From Shinella sumterensis (GTDB lineage: Bacteria; Pseudomonadota; Alphaproteobacteria; Rhizobiales; Rhizobiaceae): a stretch of DNA of 64,000 nt. Under the pieces are notes generated by a model. The model was given only the letters and a program-made list of their open reading frames with translations. It had not been told where the DNA came from and made no database searches. Position 1 is the stretch's first letter. Each line of letters opens with the position of its first letter. The stretch is from positions 558,001-622,000 of the forward strand of contig NZ_MYFN02000001.1 of NCBI RefSeq assembly GCF_004514425.2, given 5' to 3'. Both the position numbers and the translations under genes were made by a program. Shown one piece after another: positions 17,227-26,493 of this stretch.

Positions 17227-18450
17227 TCACGCGACCTCGCCGTCTTGCGTCGGCGTCTCGTCGGAACGCAGCTCGGTATGAACGAGATTGACCCAATAGG
17301 ACACGCCATAGGGGATCGATGCATCGTTGAAGTCGAAACGGTCCGTATGGACATCGTGCACCAGACCATCGGGGCCGACGCCGCCGCCCATCCACATATA
17401 GGTGCCGGGCACCGTATTGGCGAAGTAGGCGAAATCTTCGCCCCCTGTCGACAGCGGACGTTCACGTTCGACCTTGTCCTTGCCGAAGGTCTTTTCGGCC
17501 GCGGCAAGCGCGCTCTCGAACGCCTCGGGGTGGTTCACCAGCGGCGGTGTGCCTTCATTGATCTGGATGTCGACGCTGCAGTTGCTGGCCTTTGCGAAGA
17601 GTTCCGCCTGGTCGCGCAGGCCGCGCAGGATGATCTGCTGCACGTCGTCGCGGAAGTAGCGTGCGGTGCCGGAGACCAGCATTTCCGCCGGCATCACATT
17701 CGGCGAGCCCTTCGAACCGCCGGAAATGTGCCCGATGGAAATGACCGCGGCATCGATTGCCGCGACCTTGCGGCCGACGATCGACTGGAGCCCCAGAATG
17801 AAATGGGCAACGGGGATGGTGCAATCGTCTGCCAGATGCGGGGCGGCGCCGCCATGGCCGGCCGTGCCCTTGAAGGTAACGTGGAACGACATCGAGCCGG
17901 CGAGCGCCGGTCCGATGCGCGAGGCGATTTCGCCGACGGGGCGACCCGGCTCCGTATGCAGGCCATAGACGGCATCGCAAGGGAAGCGGTCGAACAGGCC
18001 ATCCTTCATCATGGCCGGTGCGCCGCCGGCGCTTTCTTCTGCCGGCTGGAAGATGAAGTGCACGGTGCCGGCGAAATCCGGATCCTGCGCGAGATAGCGG
18101 GCCGCGCCGAGAAGCATGGTCGTGTGGCCGTCATGGCCGCAGGCATGCATCTTTCCTTCGACGGTAGAGGCATAGTCGAACGCGTTGCGTTCGAAGATGT
18201 GCAGGGCGTCGATATCGGCGCGCAGGCCGATGCGCCGCTGGCCGGGGCGCAACCCCTTGAGGACGCCGACCACGCCGGTCCGGCCGATGCCCTCGTGAAC
18301 CTCGATGCCCCATTCCCTAAGTTTCTCGGCAACCAGTGCAGAGGTGCGCACCTCCTCGAAAGCCGTCTCTGGATGGGCGTGGATGTCGTGGCGCAGGGCG
18401 ATCAGGTCCGGCATGTAGGCGTCGAGCTTGCTGCGGTCGATGGAGGACAT
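17227..18450 (-). CDS. M20 family amidohydrolase (hippurate / N-acyl amino acid hydrolase type)
   Basis: 407 aa. Family hallmarks are RHDIHAHPETAFEE near residue 20, MHACGHDGHTTMLLGAA (metal-binding Cys and His), QPAEES with the catalytic Glu, and STGGEDFAYF near the end. It should cleave an amide bond of an N-acylated amino acid or similar conjugate. It follows the ATPase genes of a dipeptide-type importer, so the substrate is probably imported by that system. Bases 18,451-18,545 between the ATPase and this gene hold nothing clear. Confidence 0.85.
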   Translation of the reverse strand: MSSIDRSKLDAYMPDLIALRHDIHAHPETAFEEVRTSALVAEKLREWGIEVHEGIGRTGVVGVLKGLRPGQRRIGLRADIDALHIFERNAFDYASTVEGKMHACGHDGHTTMLLGAARYLAQDPDFAGTVHFIFQPAEESAGGAPAMMKDGLFDRFPCDAVYGLHTEPGRPVGEIASRIGPALAGSMSFHVTFKGTAGHGGAAPHLADDCTIPVAHFILGLQSIVGRKVAAIDAAVISIGHISGGSKGSPNVMPAEMLVSGTARYFRDDVQQIILRGLRDQAELFAKASNCSVDIQINEGTPPLVNHPEAFESALAAAEKTFGKDKVERERPLSTGGEDFAYFANTVPGTYMWMGGGVGPDGLVHDVHTDRFDFNDASIPYGVSYWVNLVHTELRSDETPTQDGEVA

Positions 18451-18545
18451 GGAAGGTCATTTCCTTGAATTGGAGGACGACAAGGTCTTGCGCCGTGGCG
18501 AGACGGCGAGAGGCAGGATTGTTTTGCGGGTCACCGGTTGCGCGG

Positions 18546-19376
18546 TTATCTGCGGGTTGCCGCAGAAATGTCCGGTACCGCGTCGATCAGCATGCGCGTG
18601 TAGGATTGGCGGGGATTCTTGAACAGGGCCCGGGATTCCTCCACTTCCACCAGTTTGCCGAAGTGCATGACGCCGATGCGCGAGGACATGTGGCGCACGA
18701 CCGCAAGGTTGTGGCTGATCAAAAGATAGGTCAGGCCGAACTGCTCCTGCAGGTCGCGCATGAGGTTGAGGATCTGCGCCTGGACCGACACATCGAGCGC
18801 CGAGGTCGGCTCGTCGCAAACGATGAATTCCGCTTTGGCCGCAAGGGCACGTGCGATCGCGATGCGCTGCCGCTGGCCGCCGGAGAATTCGTGCGGGTAT
18901 TTGCGCCCGTCGAGCGGATTGAGGCCGACGACCTTGAGAAGTTCGCCCGCTTCGTGCTGTGCCTCGGCCTTCGATTTCGCGATGCCGAGGGCAAGCATCG
19001 GCTCGGCGATGATGCTGGCGACGCGCCAGCGGGGATTGAGGCTGGCATAGGGATCCTGGAAGATCATCTGGATACGGCGGCGCAGCGCGCGCATCTGTGC
19101 CCGGTCATGCTTGCCGGTGATCGAAACGCCGTCGATTTCCACGGTGCCGGACGTGGCCGGCAGGAGCCCCACGACCATCTTTGCCACCGTCGACTTGCCC
19201 GAACCGGACTCGCCGACAAGCGCGAAGGTCTCTCCCTTGGCGATCGAGAAGCTGACATCGGTCGCGGCATGGACGAAGCGCTTGGGTTGGCGCTCGATGA
19301 TGCGATTCAGAAGCGGCTTCGATACGTCGAAGACCCGGTTGAGCTTCTCGACCCTGACGAATTCGCTGTTGCTCAT
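18546..19376 (-). CDS. Dipeptide/oligopeptide ABC transporter ATP-binding protein (DppF/OppF type)
   Basis: 276 aa from ATG 19376, which overlaps the stop of the upstream ATPase by 4 bases and has GAGGTGG before it. Walker A GESGSGKST, signature FSGGQRQRIAIARAL, Walker B FIVCDEPTSALD and switch LISHNLAVV are all intact. Its C-terminus is short, without the long Cys-containing oligopeptide tail region seen in its partner. It pairs with the next ATPase. Confidence 0.87.
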   Translation of the reverse strand: MSNSEFVRVEKLNRVFDVSKPLLNRIIERQPKRFVHAATDVSFSIAKGETFALVGESGSGKSTVAKMVVGLLPATSGTVEIDGVSITGKHDRAQMRALRRRIQMIFQDPYASLNPRWRVASIIAEPMLALGIAKSKAEAQHEAGELLKVVGLNPLDGRKYPHEFSGGQRQRIAIARALAAKAEFIVCDEPTSALDVSVQAQILNLMRDLQEQFGLTYLLISHNLAVVRHMSSRIGVMHFGKLVEVEESRALFKNPRQSYTRMLIDAVPDISAATRR

Positions 19377-20353
19377 GCTGCCACCTCTTCGCGCTCGTAA
19401 AGATGGCAGGCGACCTTGTGGTCGATGGCGCCAAGAAGGGCGGGTGCGCGCTGGCGGCAGATATCCATGGCGCGCTCGCAACGCGGATGGAACGAGCAGC
19501 CGTCCGGCAGCGCCGTCAGTGATGGCATGGAGCCGGGAATCTGGCGAAGCCGCGGCTCCTCGTTGTCGAGCGAGGGAATGGCGCCCATCAGGCCCTGCGC
19601 ATAGGGATGGAGCGGCGCGCCAACGACCTGGCTGACCTTTCCGATCTCTGCGACCTTGCCCGCATACATGACGGCCACGCGATCGGCCGTCTCCGCGATC
19701 ATGCCCATGTCATGCGTGATGAGCATGAAGGCGGTGCCGCGCGTGGAGCACAGCTTGCGGATCAGCTTGATGATCTGCGCCTGAACCGAAACGTCGAGCG
19801 CCGTCGTCGGCTCGTCGGCGATGACCAGTTCCGGCTCGGCGCAAAGCGCCAGCGCGATGACCACCCGTTGCCGCTGTCCGCCGGAAAACTCGTGCGGGTA
19901 GGAATCGATGCGCACCGCCGGGTCGGGAATGCCCACTTCCTCGAGCAGTTCGATCGCGCGGGCGCGTGCCTGACGCCGGTTGAGCGGCAGATGCACCCGG
20001 ATCGTCTCGGTCAGGTGATCGCCGACGGTCATCAGCGGGTTGAGGCTGGTCAGCGGGTCCTGGAAGATCATGCCGATGCGCCGGCCGCGAATGGCTTCGA
20101 TGCCCGTTCGGTCCAGGTTGTCGATCCGCTGGTCGCCCAGCAGAATGCGGCCGCCGGCGATGCGGCCCGGGCGCGGTATGAGATGCATGATCGCAGCACC
20201 CGTCATCGATTTGCCCGCACCGGACTCACCGACGACGCCAAGAACCTCGCCCTTGGCGATGGAGAAGCTGATGTCGTCGAGGGCGACGAGCGTTCCGCGG
20301 CGCGTCTCGAATTCGACGCGCAGGTTTTCGACCGAAAGAATCGTCTCGGACAT
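19373..20353 (-). CDS. Dipeptide/oligopeptide ABC transporter ATP-binding protein (DppD/OppD type)
   Basis: 326 aa from ATG 20353, preceded by AGGAGGAG. Walker A GESGAGKSM, signature [15 protein letters not shown], Walker B LVIADEPTTALD and LITHDMGMI are present. The C-terminal oligopeptide-transporter region DGCSFHPRCERAMDICRQRAP carries the Cys pattern of an iron-sulfur or zinc site seen in DppD. Second ATPase of the five-component importer. Confidence 0.87.
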   Translation of the reverse strand: MSETILSVENLRVEFETRRGTLVALDDISFSIAKGEVLGVVGESGAGKSMTGAAIMHLIPRPGRIAGGRILLGDQRIDNLDRTGIEAIRGRRIGMIFQDPLTSLNPLMTVGDHLTETIRVHLPLNRRQARARAIELLEEVGIPDPAVRIDSYPHEFSGGQRQRVVIALALCAEPELVIADEPTTALDVSVQAQIIKLIRKLCSTRGTAFMLITHDMGMIAETADRVAVMYAGKVAEIGKVSQVVGAPLHPYAQGLMGAIPSLDNEEPRLRQIPGSMPSLTALPDGCSFHPRCERAMDICRQRAPALLGAIDHKVACHLYEREEVAA

Positions 20354-20364
20354 GGTTCTCCTCC

Positions 20365-21315
20365 TTACCGCAGCCGGGGATTGAGCGCGTCGCGCAGCCA
20401 ATCGCCCAGGAGATTGATGGTCAGGACCAGTGCCGCCAGCGCGATGCCGGGGAAGGCGACGATCCACCATTCGCCGGAGAACAGGAACTCCTGGCCGATC
20501 CGGATGAGCGTGCCGAGCGAAGGCTGCATCGGGGGCAGGCCGACGCCCAGATAGGACAGCGTCGCTTCGGTGATGATCGCCAGCCCGAAATTGATGGTCA
20601 GGATTACGAGGACCGGTCCCATCACGTTCGGCAGGATGTGGCGCGCCATGATGGCGACGGGCGGCAGGCCGAAGAGACGGGCGGCGTTCACATAATCCTT
20701 CTTGCGCTCCACCATGGTCGAGGAGCGGATCGTTCGCGCATATTGCACCCAGAAGGACAGGCCGATCGATATGATGATCACCCAGGACGCACTGCTCTCA
20801 CGCGTCAGCGACGGCAGCATGCCATGCAGCAGGCCATCGATCAGGAGCGCGATCAGGATGGCGGGGAAGGTGAGCTGGATATCGGCGACGCGCATGATGA
20901 AAGCATCAAGGAAGCCGCCGAAATAGCCGGCGAGCACGCCGAGACAGATGCCGATGGCTGCGGCGAGAAACACACCGAGCGCGCTGATGATGATCGAGAC
21001 GCGCAGGCCGTAGAGCACGGCCGACAGCATGTCGCGACCCTGGTCGTCGGTTCCAAGCAGGAAAGGCCATTGCCCGTCGGCCTGCCAGACCGGCGGCAGG
21101 TTCGAGTTCATGATGTCGAGCGATAGCGGGTCGAACGGGTCCGTCGGTGCGATCCATGGGGCGAGAAGCGATGCGCCCAGGATGACCACCAGCAGCGCCG
21201 TGGCGAACATGACAAGCCGGTTGCGCCTGAAGTCGATGAAGATGTCGTTGTCAGCGATCCGCGCGCGCAGGCTCTGCTCGGCGGGCTTTGTCGTATCGGA
21301 AGAGGCCTCTGCCAT
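20365..21315 (-). CDS. Dipeptide-type ABC transporter permease (DppC type)
   Basis: 316 aa from ATG 21315, which shares one base with the stop of the DppB-type gene. The N-terminal tail, then FRRNRLVMFATALLVVI as the first membrane segment and GTDDQGRDMLSAVLYGLRVS are typical of DppC. The EAA loop (AARLFGLPPVAIMARHILPN) is near residue 205. Confidence 0.87.
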   Translation of the reverse strand: MAEASSDTTKPAEQSLRARIADNDIFIDFRRNRLVMFATALLVVILGASLLAPWIAPTDPFDPLSLDIMNSNLPPVWQADGQWPFLLGTDDQGRDMLSAVLYGLRVSIIISALGVFLAAAIGICLGVLAGYFGGFLDAFIMRVADIQLTFPAILIALLIDGLLHGMLPSLTRESSASWVIIISIGLSFWVQYARTIRSSTMVERKKDYVNAARLFGLPPVAIMARHILPNVMGPVLVILTINFGLAIITEATLSYLGVGLPPMQPSLGTLIRIGQEFLFSGEWWIVAFPGIALAALVLTINLLGDWLRDALNPRLR

Positions 21316-22289
21316 CAGCTTGCAGCGTCCTTGAGGCGCGGATCGATGAAGTTGTAGATCAGGTCGACGATGAGATTGACCGTGACGAAGAGCAGCGCGA
21401 TCAGGAGCAGGTAGGTGGAGATGATGGGGATATCGACATTCTGCACGGCTTGCAGGAACAGGAGCCCCATGCCCGGCCACTGGAACACGGTCTCCGTGAT
21501 GATCGAAAACGCGATGATCGAGCCGATCTGAAGGCCGACGACGGTGATGACGGGCACCAGCGTATTCTTGAGCGCGTGACGGAAGTAGAGCCGGGCGCGC
21601 GGCAGGCCGCGGGCGACGCCGAACTTGATGAAATCAGTGCGCAGAACTTCCAGCATTTCGGAGCGCACGAGGCGCATGATCAGCGTCATTTGGAACAGCC
21701 CGAGCGTGATCGCCGGCAGGAACAGCGATTTCCAGCCTTCGATCGTCAGAAGGCCTGTCGACCAGTTTTCGGTCACGGGGATGAGACCGTTGCGGCCGAA
21801 GGCGGGCAGCCAGCCAAGCGAGACGGAAAAGATGTAGATCAGCAGGATGCCGATCAGGAATGTCGGCAGGCTCACGCCGACCAGCGACACGCTCTGCAGC
21901 AGCGACGAGATGCGGCCGCGCGGATTGAGCGCGCTGTAGACACCGAGCACGATGCCGGCAAAGAGCGAGATCAGCGCGGCAACGAAGGAGAGTTCCAGGG
22001 TGGCGGAAAGCCGCTCGGCGAGCAGTTTCGTCACCGGCTGGCGGAACTGGTAGGAAACGCCGAAATCCAGCGTGACGACGCGGCCGACATAGCGGGCGAA
22101 CTGCACGAGGGTCGGCTGGTCGAGGCCGAGGCTTTCACGCACGGCCTGTCGTTCCGCCGCCGTGGTCTCCGCGCCGACCATCTGGTTGACGGGATCGCCG
22201 GCATAGCGAAACATCACGAAGGCCAGCAGCGAGACGACCAGCATCACGGCAAGCGATTGCAGAAGCCGTCGGATGACAAGGGCAATCAT
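21315..22289 (-). CDS. Dipeptide-type ABC transporter permease (DppB type)
   Basis: 324 aa, six membrane segments, beginning IRRLLQSLAVMLVVSLLAF. The EAA loop (GVARGLPRARLYFRHALKNT) is near residue 220. AGGA lies 8 bases before the ATG. It forms the channel together with the DppC-type permease. Confidence 0.87.
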   Translation of the reverse strand: MIALVIRRLLQSLAVMLVVSLLAFVMFRYAGDPVNQMVGAETTAAERQAVRESLGLDQPTLVQFARYVGRVVTLDFGVSYQFRQPVTKLLAERLSATLELSFVAALISLFAGIVLGVYSALNPRGRISSLLQSVSLVGVSLPTFLIGILLIYIFSVSLGWLPAFGRNGLIPVTENWSTGLLTIEGWKSLFLPAITLGLFQMTLIMRLVRSEMLEVLRTDFIKFGVARGLPRARLYFRHALKNTLVPVITVVGLQIGSIIAFSIITETVFQWPGMGLLFLQAVQNVDIPIISTYLLLIALLFVTVNLIVDLIYNFIDPRLKDAAS

Positions 22290-22345
22290 TCAATTCATCC
22301 TGTTATGCGCCGGGCAAGACTGCCCCAGGCGCCCGATCGGATCGA

Positions 22346-22367
22346 CCGGCGGCCGGAAAGCCGCCGG
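22346..22367 (-). other. Intercistronic hairpin between binding-protein and permease genes
   Basis: A perfect 8-bp GC stem (22346-22353 with 22360-22367) and a 6-base loop lie 12 bases after the binding-protein stop. No T-tract follows, so it looks like an mRNA-stabilising or attenuating hairpin that lets the binding protein be made in excess, not a full terminator. Confidence 0.5.
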
Positions 22368-22378
22368 CGAACGGCGCG

Positions 22379-23989
22379 TCACTCGCCCTTCGTGACCCAG
22401 TAGAAGCGGAAGTCGTTGTCGGCGCGCTGCACGACCTTGACCTTGTTCGAGACACCCCAGGACAGGGACTGCTGGTGCAGCGGCAGATAGGCCGTCTCCT
22501 TGTTCTGGGCGATGTCGTAGGCCTGGCGAATGAGTTCGTTGCGCTTGGCCTCGTCGGGCTCATGCCCGATCTTGGTGATCAGCGCATCGACCTCTTCATT
22601 GCAGTAGCCGCCGACATTCGAGCCGCCGCCATTGCCGGCATCGTCGCGGCAACGATAGAGGTCCTGGAGAACGCCGAGGCTGCCCGAGCCGTTCGTCTGC
22701 CAGCCGAGCAGGTAGAACGAGGTGCGGTAACCGCCGCTGGCGAAGATGCGGCCGAAATAGGTGGCCTTCGGCTCGGCGTTCAGGTTCACCTTGATGCCGA
22801 TGCGGGCCAGCATGGGAACGACCGACTGGCAGATGCGCTCGTCGTTGACGTAGCGATCGTTCGGGCAGTCCAGCGTGATTTCGAAGCCGTCGCCATAGCC
22901 TGCCTCGGCCAGCAGCGCGCGGGCCGCATCCGGGTCATAGGCGGGGCGTTCGAACTGGTCGGCCAGCGGGAACAGTTCCTTGGCGACGACGAGCGCCGTC
23001 GGCACGGACGCGCCGCGCATGACGCGCTTGTGGATCGCCTCGATGTCGATGGCCTGATAGACGGCACGGCGCACGCGGGCGTCCTTGAAGGGGTTCTTGC
23101 CCTTCACCGACGAGAACAGCAGTTCATCGCGGCGCTGGTCGAAGCCGAAATAGATCGTGCGGACTTCCGGTCCCTGGAGAACCGATGCATTGCCGCTCGC
23201 GTTGATGCGGTCGACATCCTGCAGCGGGGCCGGGTCGATCATGTCGACCTCACCGGAGAGCAACGCCGCGACACGGGTCGCGCCGGATGCGATCGGCGTC
23301 AGCACCACCTCGTCGAGATTGTGCTTGGGCGTGCCCCACCATTGCGGGTTGGGGACCCATGTCGTGCGAACGCCGGGCTGATGCTGCTGGAGCTTGAAAG
23401 GTCCCGTGCCGTTGGCATTCAGAGAGATATAGGACGGTGCCGCCGACGCGCTCGCGACTTCCGCCGCGCCGTGTTCCTCGGCCCAGGACTTGGAGACGAT
23501 GTACCACGTGTCCCACACGGCATGCAGCAGCGGAGAGGGCTCAGGCGTCGTGACTTCGACCGTGTAGTCGTCGATCTTCTTGAACACCGCATTGGCTGGA
23601 ACGCGGGTCTTGAGATCCGAGCCTGCCGAGCGGACGCGGTCGGCGGAGAAGATGACGTCGTCGGCGGTGAAATCCTGACCGCCCTGGAACTTCACGCCCT
23701 TGCGCAGATGGAAGGTCCAGGTGCGGGCATCCTCGGAGACATCCCAGCTTTCGGCAAGCGCCGGCACGAGCTTGAGATTTTCGTCACGGGCCACAAGGCC
23801 CTCGTAGACGCCGCCGATCATGGCCAGCGAAAAGGTCTCGGCGAGCGCGTGCGGATCGAGCGACTTCAGATCGCCCTGGGAGGCGAAGCGGAAGGTTTCG
23901 GCCTGGGCTGTGCCCACCGTGCCGCCGAGAGCCGAAACCGACGTAGCGAGCGCCAGTGCCGCCGCCGCCAAAATTCTTCTGATACGCAA
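22379..23989 (-). CDS. Dipeptide/peptide ABC transporter substrate-binding protein (SBP_bac_5 family)
   Basis: 536 aa from a TTG at 23989, chosen because GGGAG lies just upstream and translation then begins directly with a signal peptide ([16 protein letters not shown], cleavage near TAQAETF). In-frame ATGs further upstream would add a long non-signal leader. Family pattern [14 protein letters not shown] and [23 protein letters not shown] are present. Periplasmic binding protein for the importer encoded downstream. Divergent from the LysR gene. Confidence 0.82.
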   Translation of the reverse strand: MRIRRILAAAALALATSVSALGGTVGTAQAETFRFASQGDLKSLDPHALAETFSLAMIGGVYEGLVARDENLKLVPALAESWDVSEDARTWTFHLRKGVKFQGGQDFTADDVIFSADRVRSAGSDLKTRVPANAVFKKIDDYTVEVTTPEPSPLLHAVWDTWYIVSKSWAEEHGAAEVASASAAPSYISLNANGTGPFKLQQHQPGVRTTWVPNPQWWGTPKHNLDEVVLTPIASGATRVAALLSGEVDMIDPAPLQDVDRINASGNASVLQGPEVRTIYFGFDQRRDELLFSSVKGKNPFKDARVRRAVYQAIDIEAIHKRVMRGASVPTALVVAKELFPLADQFERPAYDPDAARALLAEAGYGDGFEITLDCPNDRYVNDERICQSVVPMLARIGIKVNLNAEPKATYFGRIFASGGYRTSFYLLGWQTNGSGSLGVLQDLYRCRDDAGNGGGSNVGGYCNEEVDALITKIGHEPDEAKRNELIRQAYDIAQNKETAYLPLHQQSLSWGVSNKVKVVQRADNDFRFYWVTKGE

Positions 23990-24104
23990 AGCTATCTCCC
24001 AATCGCTGATGGTCGTGTTGGACGCGACGTGACCTTCATCGCATTCGTCGCCAGCCATAAAAGGAAATTCTGTTGCGAACAATTGCCAAGCGGCATATTG
24101 CATG

Positions 24105-24130
24105 TTGCGCAAAAGGCAACGATTGCGCAA
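24105..24130. promoter_or_regulatory. Tandem TTGCGCAA palindromes, candidate LysR-type operator
   Basis: Two copies of TTGCGCAA at 24105-24112 and 24123-24130, 18 bases apart, lie in the 160-bp gap between the divergent LysR and binding-protein genes. A related TTGCGAAC lies at 24073. LysR proteins usually bind such dyads next to their own start. Confidence 0.45.
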
Positions 24131-24149
24131 CAGTCGACCTGGAGAAACA

Positions 24150-25049
24150 ATGCTCGACCCCACCCGCCTGCGCTATCTGTTCTACACCGATGCCTGTGGC
24201 GGTATCCGCCAGGCAGCGGAGGAGCTGAAGGTCAATCCGTCGTCGATCAGCCGCCAGATCGCAGTCCTGGAAGGGGAACTCCAGCTTACTCTCCTTGAAA
24301 AACATGGCCGCAAGGTGAAGGTGACCGAGACCGGCAGCGCGCTGTGCGAGTACTACCGTACGCAGCGATCCGCCGACATCCAGTTGCGGGCGCGCCTCGA
24401 CGAGTTTCGCAACATCAAGCGCGGCCTCATCCGCCTCTCGATGGGGGAGGGCTTCGGTGAGTGGGTGGTGAATGGACCGCTTAGGGCCTTCCAGACGCAG
24501 TATCCCGGTATCGACCTCGATATCCGCATTCATCCGACGGACGAGACCGTCCGCGCCATTCTGGAGGATGAGGCCGATATCGGCGTCACCTACTTTGCGC
24601 CGAACGACCGGGATCTGAAGTTCCATGCGCGGTCCGATGTGCCGATCTGTGTCGTCGTGCATCGGGACCATCCGCTGACACGTCTCGGACGTGACCCCAG
24701 GCTGACGGACGTGGTGGACTATCCGATCGGCATGCTGCACCCCGAATTCGGCGGCCGGCAGGTCACGGACCTAATCGCGCGCTCCGAAAACGTGGTGCTC
24801 CGGCCGTCGCTGACGGCGAATTCCTACGCGATCGTGCGGAAGTTCGTGCTGCTCGGCGAAGGTGTCTTCCTGATGCCGTTTCGCCCATCGCCGCAGCGGG
24901 AACTGGACGACGAACTCGTGCCGCTGCCGCTCGACTACGCATCGAAAGTCACATCGCAAACGCAGGTGATCACGCGAAGCGAACGCCATTTGACGAATGC
25001 GATGCGCATGCTGATCAAGTCCCTGATCGAGAGCGGCCAGTTCGGGTAG
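24150..25049 (+). CDS. LysR family transcriptional regulator
   Basis: 299 aa from ATG 24150 (GGAGA upstream); earlier ATG 24102 lies in the operator region. The N-terminal HTH contains [42 protein letters not shown] (split over residues 19-61). A two-lobed effector domain follows. Divergent to the dipeptide-type operon and probably its regulator. Confidence 0.88.
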   Translation: MLDPTRLRYLFYTDACGGIRQAAEELKVNPSSISRQIAVLEGELQLTLLEKHGRKVKVTETGSALCEYYRTQRSADIQLRARLDEFRNIKRGLIRLSMGEGFGEWVVNGPLRAFQTQYPGIDLDIRIHPTDETVRAILEDEADIGVTYFAPNDRDLKFHARSDVPICVVVHRDHPLTRLGRDPRLTDVVDYPIGMLHPEFGGRQVTDLIARSENVVLRPSLTANSYAIVRKFVLLGEGVFLMPFRPSPQRELDDELVPLPLDYASKVTSQTQVITRSERHLTNAMRMLIKSLIESGQFG

Positions 25050-25090
25050 GCGGCACCGATATCACGTATGTCCGGGACGTCTGGCAATGT

Positions 25091-26296
25091 CTAGGGAGCT
25101 TCTTTCAGGATCGCGGAAAAGAGCGGGTCGAATGCGCGGCGAATGGGGTCCGCGGCGGCGCCGAGTGCGACGGCCCAGGGATCGATCATTCCGAGCTGGA
25201 CGCGCGGAATGGTGCGGCCGGGACGTTCGGCGATCGACGGCAGCGGCGGGTGCATCGCCTCGAACAGCCTTCTTGAGAGGGCAGGGGGCGCACTGCCGTT
25301 GAGGATGACGGTTTCGGGGTCGAAGATCGTCTCGACCATATGAACCGCCTGCCGGAAATCGGCGCCGGCGCCTTCCAGCCATTGGCGGATGCGCGGATCG
25401 TCCGCGAGCGTCAGCCGCTCGACCTCTTCATAAGCATCGGTCGTTGCGGTGCCGAGGCCGAGATGCTGGAGCAACGAGGCGAACGAGGACCGATGTTCGA
25501 AGGGCGCAACCGTGCCGCCCCGCGAGAAGAGGACCATGCCGATCTCGCCCGCATTGCGGTTGCTGCCGGTATAAATCTCGCCGCCGAGAATGAGGCCCGC
25601 GCCAATGCCATAGCCGAAGTAGAGGCAGACGGCATGGTCGATGCCGTCCGCCACACCGTTCATGCGTTCGGCTGTCGCGCAGGCAGTGGCGTCGTTCTGC
25701 AGGGTTGTCTCAAGGCCGGTGCCCGCGGCCAGCGTTTCCACAAGCGGAAACGACTGCCATTTGGCCATCATCCAGGGATCGTCGCCGGAAGGCTTCAGCC
25801 CATAGGGGCCGGGCATGGCGATGCCGAGCCCGGTCAGGCGCTGCGTGGACATCGGCACACGATCGGCAAGTTCGCGCCGCACGTTTCCGATGTGGTGGAG
25901 GATGACCTTGCTGCCTTCCTCAGGCTCGCCCGGCGGAAGGTCCGTAACGGCACGCGCTACTTCCCGCCCCAGAAAGTCCACGGCGACGATGCGTGTCAGT
26001 TCCCGGTCGATCTGCACGCCGAGTGCAAAGGCGCCTTCGGGAACGAGCCTGTAGGGTGTGGAAGGCTGGCCGCGCCCGCCGCGCACAACGTCTTCGGACG
26101 CGACGAGCCCGTCGGCTTCCAGGCTTTCGATGAGATTGGAGACTGTCTGCTTGGTCAGGTGCGTGGCGCGGGCGAGGGCGGCGCGCGAGAGCGGGCCATT
26201 GACGCGGATGGCCTCGATGAGCACGCGCCGGTTATGCGCGCTCGTGCCCTCCTGATTGGTCCCGCTCCTGGCGCGGATCGTCCGCAATTCGTTCAT
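25091..26296 (-). CDS. ROK family transcriptional regulator (NagC/XylR type)
   Basis: 401 aa from ATG 26296 with GAGGG upstream. The N-terminal winged helix (SRAALARATHLTKQTVSNLIESLEADGLV) is followed by a ROK sugar-binding domain (IDRELTRIVAVDFLGRE; GYGIGAGLILGGEIYTGSNRNAGEIG). The usual ROK zinc motif with His after GEIG and CxCGxxGCxE is missing: GEIG is followed by Met and there are no Cys residues in that region. It is therefore a sensor rather than a kinase and may lack zinc. Divergent to the sugar operon it probably represses. Confidence 0.88.
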   Translation of the reverse strand: MNELRTIRARSGTNQEGTSAHNRRVLIEAIRVNGPLSRAALARATHLTKQTVSNLIESLEADGLVASEDVVRGGRGQPSTPYRLVPEGAFALGVQIDRELTRIVAVDFLGREVARAVTDLPPGEPEEGSKVILHHIGNVRRELADRVPMSTQRLTGLGIAMPGPYGLKPSGDDPWMMAKWQSFPLVETLAAGTGLETTLQNDATACATAERMNGVADGIDHAVCLYFGYGIGAGLILGGEIYTGSNRNAGEIGMVLFSRGGTVAPFEHRSSFASLLQHLGLGTATTDAYEEVERLTLADDPRIRQWLEGAGADFRQAVHMVETIFDPETVILNGSAPPALSRRLFEAMHPPLPSIAERPGRTIPRVQLGMIDPWAVALGAAADPIRRAFDPLFSAILKEAP

Positions 26297-26337
26297 CGAC
26301 AATTCCCTCTTGACACCATTTGGATATTACACAAGAC

Positions 26338-26360
26338 TTAAGTCAATACATTTGACTTAA
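26338..26360. promoter_or_regulatory. 23-bp perfect palindrome, candidate ROK operator
   Basis: TTAAGTCAA-N5-TTGACTTAA lies 42 bases upstream of the ROK gene in the divergent region. Each arm contains a TTGACT -35-like hexamer, one on each strand, so one bound dimer could control both promoters. No clear -10 was found on either side. Confidence 0.5.
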
Positions 26361-26493
26361 TAAGGAACCAGAGAGTTCCGGGGAACAAGGGCGAGGCGAA
26401 GCCAAGCCCAGAGCGATCCGGCGGAAGCCATAAGGCGCAACGATCACGAGTGTCCACAAGACATTCCGGATTCAAACCAAACTGGAGGCAGGC

